From: Acetatifactor sp.
GTDB lineage: Bacteria > Bacillota > Clostridia > Lachnospirales > Lachnospiraceae
Length of the DNA: 64,000 nt
Direction: 5' to 3'
Assembly: GCA_029055435.1 (NCBI GenBank)
Contig: JAIDDH010000092.1
Span: forward strand, 1-64,000
Of the stretch, positions 61,150 to 64,000 are shown one piece after another (the stretch's first letter is position 1; each line of letters begins with the position of its first letter). The translations under genes were made by a program, and so were the position numbers. The notes under the pieces were generated by a model. That model made no database searches, was not told the DNA's origin, and worked only from the letters and a program-made list of their open reading frames with translations.

Positions 61150-61566
61150 ATGAGAGGAATGAAAAAAATTGTGGTTCCCTTGCTTGCAGCGCTCTGTTTG
61201 TCTCTGCTTGCGGGCTGCTCCCTGCTCAGCGAGGAGCGGGTGAAGCTGCAGGATTTGGGCTTTACGGTGGTGAGCGAGGAGAAGATACCCCAGGAGCTGA
61301 AGACTATTATCGACGAGAAAAAGGCGGACCCCTTTAAACTTACCTACAGTGATGCGGAATATCTCTACATAGTAATAGGTTACGGGCAGCAGGCAAGCGG
61401 CGGTTACAGCATTGCGGTCAATGATCTGTATCTGACGGACGAGGCCATCTATGTGAACACTACCCTGCTGGGGCCTGAGAGCAGCGAAACGAGCAATCGG
61501 GTGCCCTCCTGTCCCTATATTGTACTGAAGATGGACTATATGGATAAGCCGGTGGTTTTTGAATAA
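61150..61566 (+). CDS. PrcB-domain lipoprotein
   Basis: 138 residues. Lipoprotein signal MKKIVVPLLAALCLSLLAGC (Cys23 from ATG 61150). The mature part matches the PrcB C-terminal domain, with GGYSIAVNDLYLTDEAIYVN and PYIVLKMDYMDKPVVF. In the Treponema dentilysin complex a PrcB protein stabilises a protease; here a protease partner is not obvious. ATG 61150 has AGGCGG 13 bases upstream; ATG 61159 is a close alternative. Confidence 0.82.
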   Translation: MRGMKKIVVPLLAALCLSLLAGCSLLSEERVKLQDLGFTVVSEEKIPQELKTIIDEKKADPFKLTYSDAEYLYIVIGYGQQASGGYSIAVNDLYLTDEAIYVNTTLLGPESSETSNRVPSCPYIVLKMDYMDKPVVFE

Positions 61567-61589
61567 ATTTGAAGATTTTAGATGAAGTA

Positions 61590-61626
61590 AAAAGGCATCA
61601 GTGCGCTAAGCAGTGATGCCTTTTAT
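61590..61626. terminator. Intrinsic terminator after the PrcB-type gene
   Basis: AAAAGGCATCA (61590-61600) pairs with TGATGCCTTTT (61614-61624), then ATC; T-rich on the plus strand. Confidence 0.8.
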
Positions 61627-61663
61627 CTGTGTGGATGAAGTGTGTCCGGATGCAAAACGCTAC

Positions 61664-61691
61664 TTGTCAAAGCCCTGAAATTCTGTATAAT
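61664..61691 (+). promoter_or_regulatory. Predicted promoter of the pyrC-pyrK-pyrD operon
   Basis: TTGTCA (61664-61669), 16-base spacer, TATAAT (61686-61691). The leader to the ATG at 61723 is only about 25 bases, so no PyrR-type attenuator is visible. Confidence 0.7.
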
Positions 61692-61722
61692 GAACTGTAA
61701 GAGATTACAGGAGGCACATGCC

Positions 61723-63012
61723 ATGCTATTGATACAAAACGGTTATCTGATTGACCCCAAATCCGGCACAGAGGGGAATTTTGATGTGCTGACAGAGGGG
61801 GACAGAATCATCAAAATCGGCAGGATTGGACGGGATATGAAAAAGCCCGCTCACTGTGAGGTGCTGGATGCGGAAGGGCTGGTAGTTGCGCCGGGGCTGG
61901 TGGATGTGCATGTGCATTTCCGGGAGCCGGGCTTTACTTATAAGGAGGATATCGCGACGGGCGCAAGGGCGGCTGCCCGGGGAGGCTATACCACAGTGGT
62001 ACTGATGGCAAACACCAAACCGCCCGTGGATAATGAGGAGACGCTGGCGCTTGTCCTGGAGAAAGCAAAAGAGACAGATATACATGTGGTGACCTGTGCC
62101 AATGTCACGAAGGGCATGAAGGGTGAGAAGCTCACAGAAATGGAAAAACTGGCGCAGTGCGGAGCGGTGGGCTTTACGGACGACGGCGTTCCGCTGCTGG
62201 ATGAGGAACTGGTGCGGGCAGCCATGGAGCAGACAGCTCATCTGGACATGCCAATCAGCTTCCATGAGGAAAACCCCAGACTGATAGCGCAGAACGGCAT
62301 TAATCGCGGCAGAGCGAGTGAGCATTTTGGAATCGAGGGATCGCCTCGGGAGGCGGAGATTGACCTGATCAAGAGAGATCTGGAGCTTGCCCTGGAGACG
62401 GGAGCCTGCATCAATATTCAGCATATCAGCACCGCAGAGGGAGTGGAGCTGGTGCGCCGCGCCAAAGCGAGAGGGACGGGACGCAATATCCATGCGGAGG
62501 CCACGCCTCATCATTTTACACTGACGGAGGAGGCCGTGATACAGTATGGCACTCTGGCCAAGATGAATCCGCCTCTGCGCACGGAGGAGGACAGACTGGC
62601 AATCATCCGGGGCTTGACGGACGGTACGATCGATATCATCGCCACGGATCATGCGCCGCACAGTGCGGAGGAGAAGGCAAAGTCCATTACGGAAGCGCCA
62701 AGCGGCATCATCGGTCTGGAGACTGCTCTTTCTCTGGGTATCACAGAGCTGGTTTGCAAGGGATATATGACCATGCGGGACCTTTTGCGCGCCATGAGTA
62801 CCAATCCGGCGGCTATGTATCATCTGGATGCGGGATATCTCGAGGAGGGAGGTCCGGCGGATCTGGTGCTGATCGATACGGCGGCGGTGAATGTGACGGG
62901 AGATTATGCTTCCAAGTCGGACAATAGTCCTTTCACCGGGTGGGAGCTTACGGGTAAAGTGCGCGCGACCGTCTGTGCCGGGAAACTTGTATATGAAGAA
63001 AAGGGGAAATGA
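61723..63012 (+). CDS. pyrC: Dihydroorotase (class I)
   Basis: 429 residues. Metal-binding HVHFREPG (~62-69), NxK-type loops, IHAEATPHHF (~255-264), and IATDHAPHS (~303-311) are all present, as expected for the PyrC type used by Bacillota. It catalyses carbamoyl-aspartate to dihydroorotate in pyrimidine synthesis. ATG 61723 has AGGAGG 8 bases upstream; an earlier in-frame ATG at 61642 lies before the promoter. pyrK begins one base after the stop. Confidence 0.96.
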   Translation: MLLIQNGYLIDPKSGTEGNFDVLTEGDRIIKIGRIGRDMKKPAHCEVLDAEGLVVAPGLVDVHVHFREPGFTYKEDIATGARAAARGGYTTVVLMANTKPPVDNEETLALVLEKAKETDIHVVTCANVTKGMKGEKLTEMEKLAQCGAVGFTDDGVPLLDEELVRAAMEQTAHLDMPISFHEENPRLIAQNGINRGRASEHFGIEGSPREAEIDLIKRDLELALETGACINIQHISTAEGVELVRRAKARGTGRNIHAEATPHHFTLTEEAVIQYGTLAKMNPPLRTEEDRLAIIRGLTDGTIDIIATDHAPHSAEEKAKSITEAPSGIIGLETALSLGITELVCKGYMTMRDLLRAMSTNPAAMYHLDAGYLEEGGPADLVLIDTAAVNVTGDYASKSDNSPFTGWELTGKVRATVCAGKLVYEEKGK

Positions 63013-63013
63013 G

Positions 63014-63799
63014 ATGAAACAAAAGCAGACTGCCGTGGTGGCGTCCCAGCGGGAAATTGCCCCCATGATTTACGATATGTGGATAGAGACTGATCTTGCG
63101 GAGAATGCCCTTCCGGGACAATTTCTCTGCGTATATCCAAAGGACAGGAGCACCCTGCTGCCCAGACCCATCAGTATCTGTGAAGTGCGGGAGGACAGGG
63201 CTGCGCTGCGGATTGTCTATCGTGTCGCCGGTCAGGGAACGGAGGAGTTTTCTCATTATGAGAAAGGGGACCGCGTCCATATTTTAGGCACGCTGGGAAA
63301 TGGTTTTCCCGTGGAGAAAGCGGCGGACAAAAAGGTCTTTCTCATGGGCGGCGGCATCGGGATTCCGCCCATGCTGCAGCTTTCCAAGGCGTTGCAGGGG
63401 GTGACTGCAAAAGAAAATATTCAGATTGTTGTGGGATATCGCGACAGCAGGACTTTTTTACAGGAGGATTTGGAGCGGTGGGGAAAGGTGTTTCCCGCCA
63501 CCGAGGACGGCAGCGCGGGTACTAAGGGTAATGTACTGGACGCTGTGGCTGCAAACGGTCTGGATGCGGATATGATTTTTGCCTGCGGGCCAATGCCCAT
63601 GCTGCGGGCTGTGAAGCGGTATGCACAGGAGAAGGATATTCCGGCATATATCTCGCTGGAGGAGCATATGGCCTGCGGCGTGGGAGCATGTCTGGGCTGT
63701 GTGGTAAAGACAAAGGAGATTGACAGTCATTCTCATGTGCATAACGCGAGGATTTGTACGGACGGGCCTGTATTTGAGGCGAGGGAGGTGGACATCTGA
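63014..63799 (+). CDS. pyrK: Dihydroorotate dehydrogenase electron-transfer subunit
   Basis: 261 residues. An FAD-binding ferredoxin-reductase fold (LLPRPISICEV; VFLMGGGIGIPPM, the NAD-binding turn) with a C-terminal [2Fe-2S] site: CGVGACLGC and ICTDGPVF. It passes electrons from PyrD to NAD. Start ATG at 63014 has AAAGGGG nearby. Its stop overlaps the pyrD start (ATGA), confirming the type 1B enzyme pair. Confidence 0.95.
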   Translation: MKQKQTAVVASQREIAPMIYDMWIETDLAENALPGQFLCVYPKDRSTLLPRPISICEVREDRAALRIVYRVAGQGTEEFSHYEKGDRVHILGTLGNGFPVEKAADKKVFLMGGGIGIPPMLQLSKALQGVTAKENIQIVVGYRDSRTFLQEDLERWGKVFPATEDGSAGTKGNVLDAVAANGLDADMIFACGPMPMLRAVKRYAQEKDIPAYISLEEHMACGVGACLGCVVKTKEIDSHSHVHNARICTDGPVFEAREVDI

Positions 63800-64000
63800 T
63801 GAACACACAGACGACAATCGCAGGCGTCACTTTCAAAAATCCCGTGATGACTGCATCCGGGACCTTTGGTTCCGGCATGGAATACTCGGAGTTTGTGGAC
63901 CTGAATCAATTGGGCGCGGTGGTGACCAAGGGAGTGGCCAATGTGCCGTGGCCCGGCAATCCCACACCCCGGGTGGCGGAGGTGTACGGCGGCATGCTCA
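63799..64000 (+). CDS. pyrD: Dihydroorotate dehydrogenase 1B catalytic subunit (3' end missing)
   Basis: Only the first ~67 residues lie in the window. They contain GVTFKNPVMTASGTFGSG and LGAVVTKGVANVPWPGNPTP, matching the start of PyrD type 1B (FMN barrel, uses the PyrK partner). The ATG overlaps the pyrK stop by one base. The frame continues past the end of the window. Confidence 0.93.
   Translation, partial: MNTQTTIAGVTFKNPVMTASGTFGSGMEYSEFVDLNQLGAVVTKGVANVPWPGNPTPRVAEVYGGML

Noticed and set aside
61726..63066. 446-codon minus-strand frame opposite pyrC
   Set aside because: Antisense to a clear dihydroorotase with all motifs; Arg/His/Cys-rich composition is typical of a shadow frame.

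Overview
The window looks like part of the chromosome of a spore-forming gut Lachnospiraceae (Clostridia, Bacillota). Reasons: SpoVT and a SpoIIQ-like protein, a T-box leader on ileS, SpoVT/AbrB and LacI regulators, a Bacillota-type galT, many small lipoproteins, strong AGGAGG ribosome sites, and a pyrK/pyrD (type 1B) pair. Base composition is moderate except for an AT-rich block at about 23.4-35.8 kb. No tRNA, rRNA, CRISPR array or intact transposase gene was seen.

Layout. 0-7 kb: the 3' part of a very large secreted leucine-rich-repeat/Ig-like protein, then an isochorismatase-HD-domain-membrane protein cluster. 7-20.7 kb: a galactose/galactan unit. galK-galT on the minus strand diverge from a LacI regulator, which is followed by a binding protein and two permeases of a carbohydrate ABC importer (no ATPase), an unrecognised 613-residue barrel-like enzyme, a tiny zinc-ribbon protein, a GH42 beta-galactosidase and a GH53 endo-galactanase. 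This resembles the Bacillus gan system: import of beta-1,4-galacto-oligosaccharides, cleavage in the cytoplasm, and entry of galactose into the Leloir pathway. A shared 12-base motif in front of galK and the importer suggests control by the LacI protein. 20.7-23.3 kb: a cytoplasmic LacI-type sensor fused to GGDEF, then spoVT.

23.4-35.8 kb: an AT-rich defence island: a type III restriction-modification pair (mod-res), an AlbA_2/RecG-C-like regulator with a decayed relative nearby, an unknown protein paired with an XRE-ImmA/IrrE metallopeptidase regulator, and a 985-residue primase-helicase-phospholipase-D-like fusion of the TOTE conflict type. Imperfect 17-bp direct repeats lie at the two edges. 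This is the most exciting region.

35.9-51.9 kb: housekeeping and signalling genes (GNAT, nicotinate phosphoribosyltransferase, Cache-HAMP-GGDEF cyclase, lipoprotein, T-box plus ileS, membrane protein, glycogen phosphorylase, lipoprotein phosphoesterase, aconitase-like hydratase). 51.9-56.4 kb: a possible structured leader before a calcium-binding-type protein, a degenerate M23 (SpoIIQ-like) protein, an amidohydrolase, and two inverted copies of a ~310-bp palindromic repeat. 56.4-64 kb: a GH9-like lipoprotein, ddl-murF, plsC on the opposite strand, a PrcB-type lipoprotein, and pyrC-pyrK-pyrD (cut by the window end).

A family of intergenic palindromic elements with common ends (core CAGCCTGA-ATATTGCGAA) occurs four times: two short (~115-140 bp) and two long (~310 bp) forms. 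One forms the 3' end of a coding sequence.
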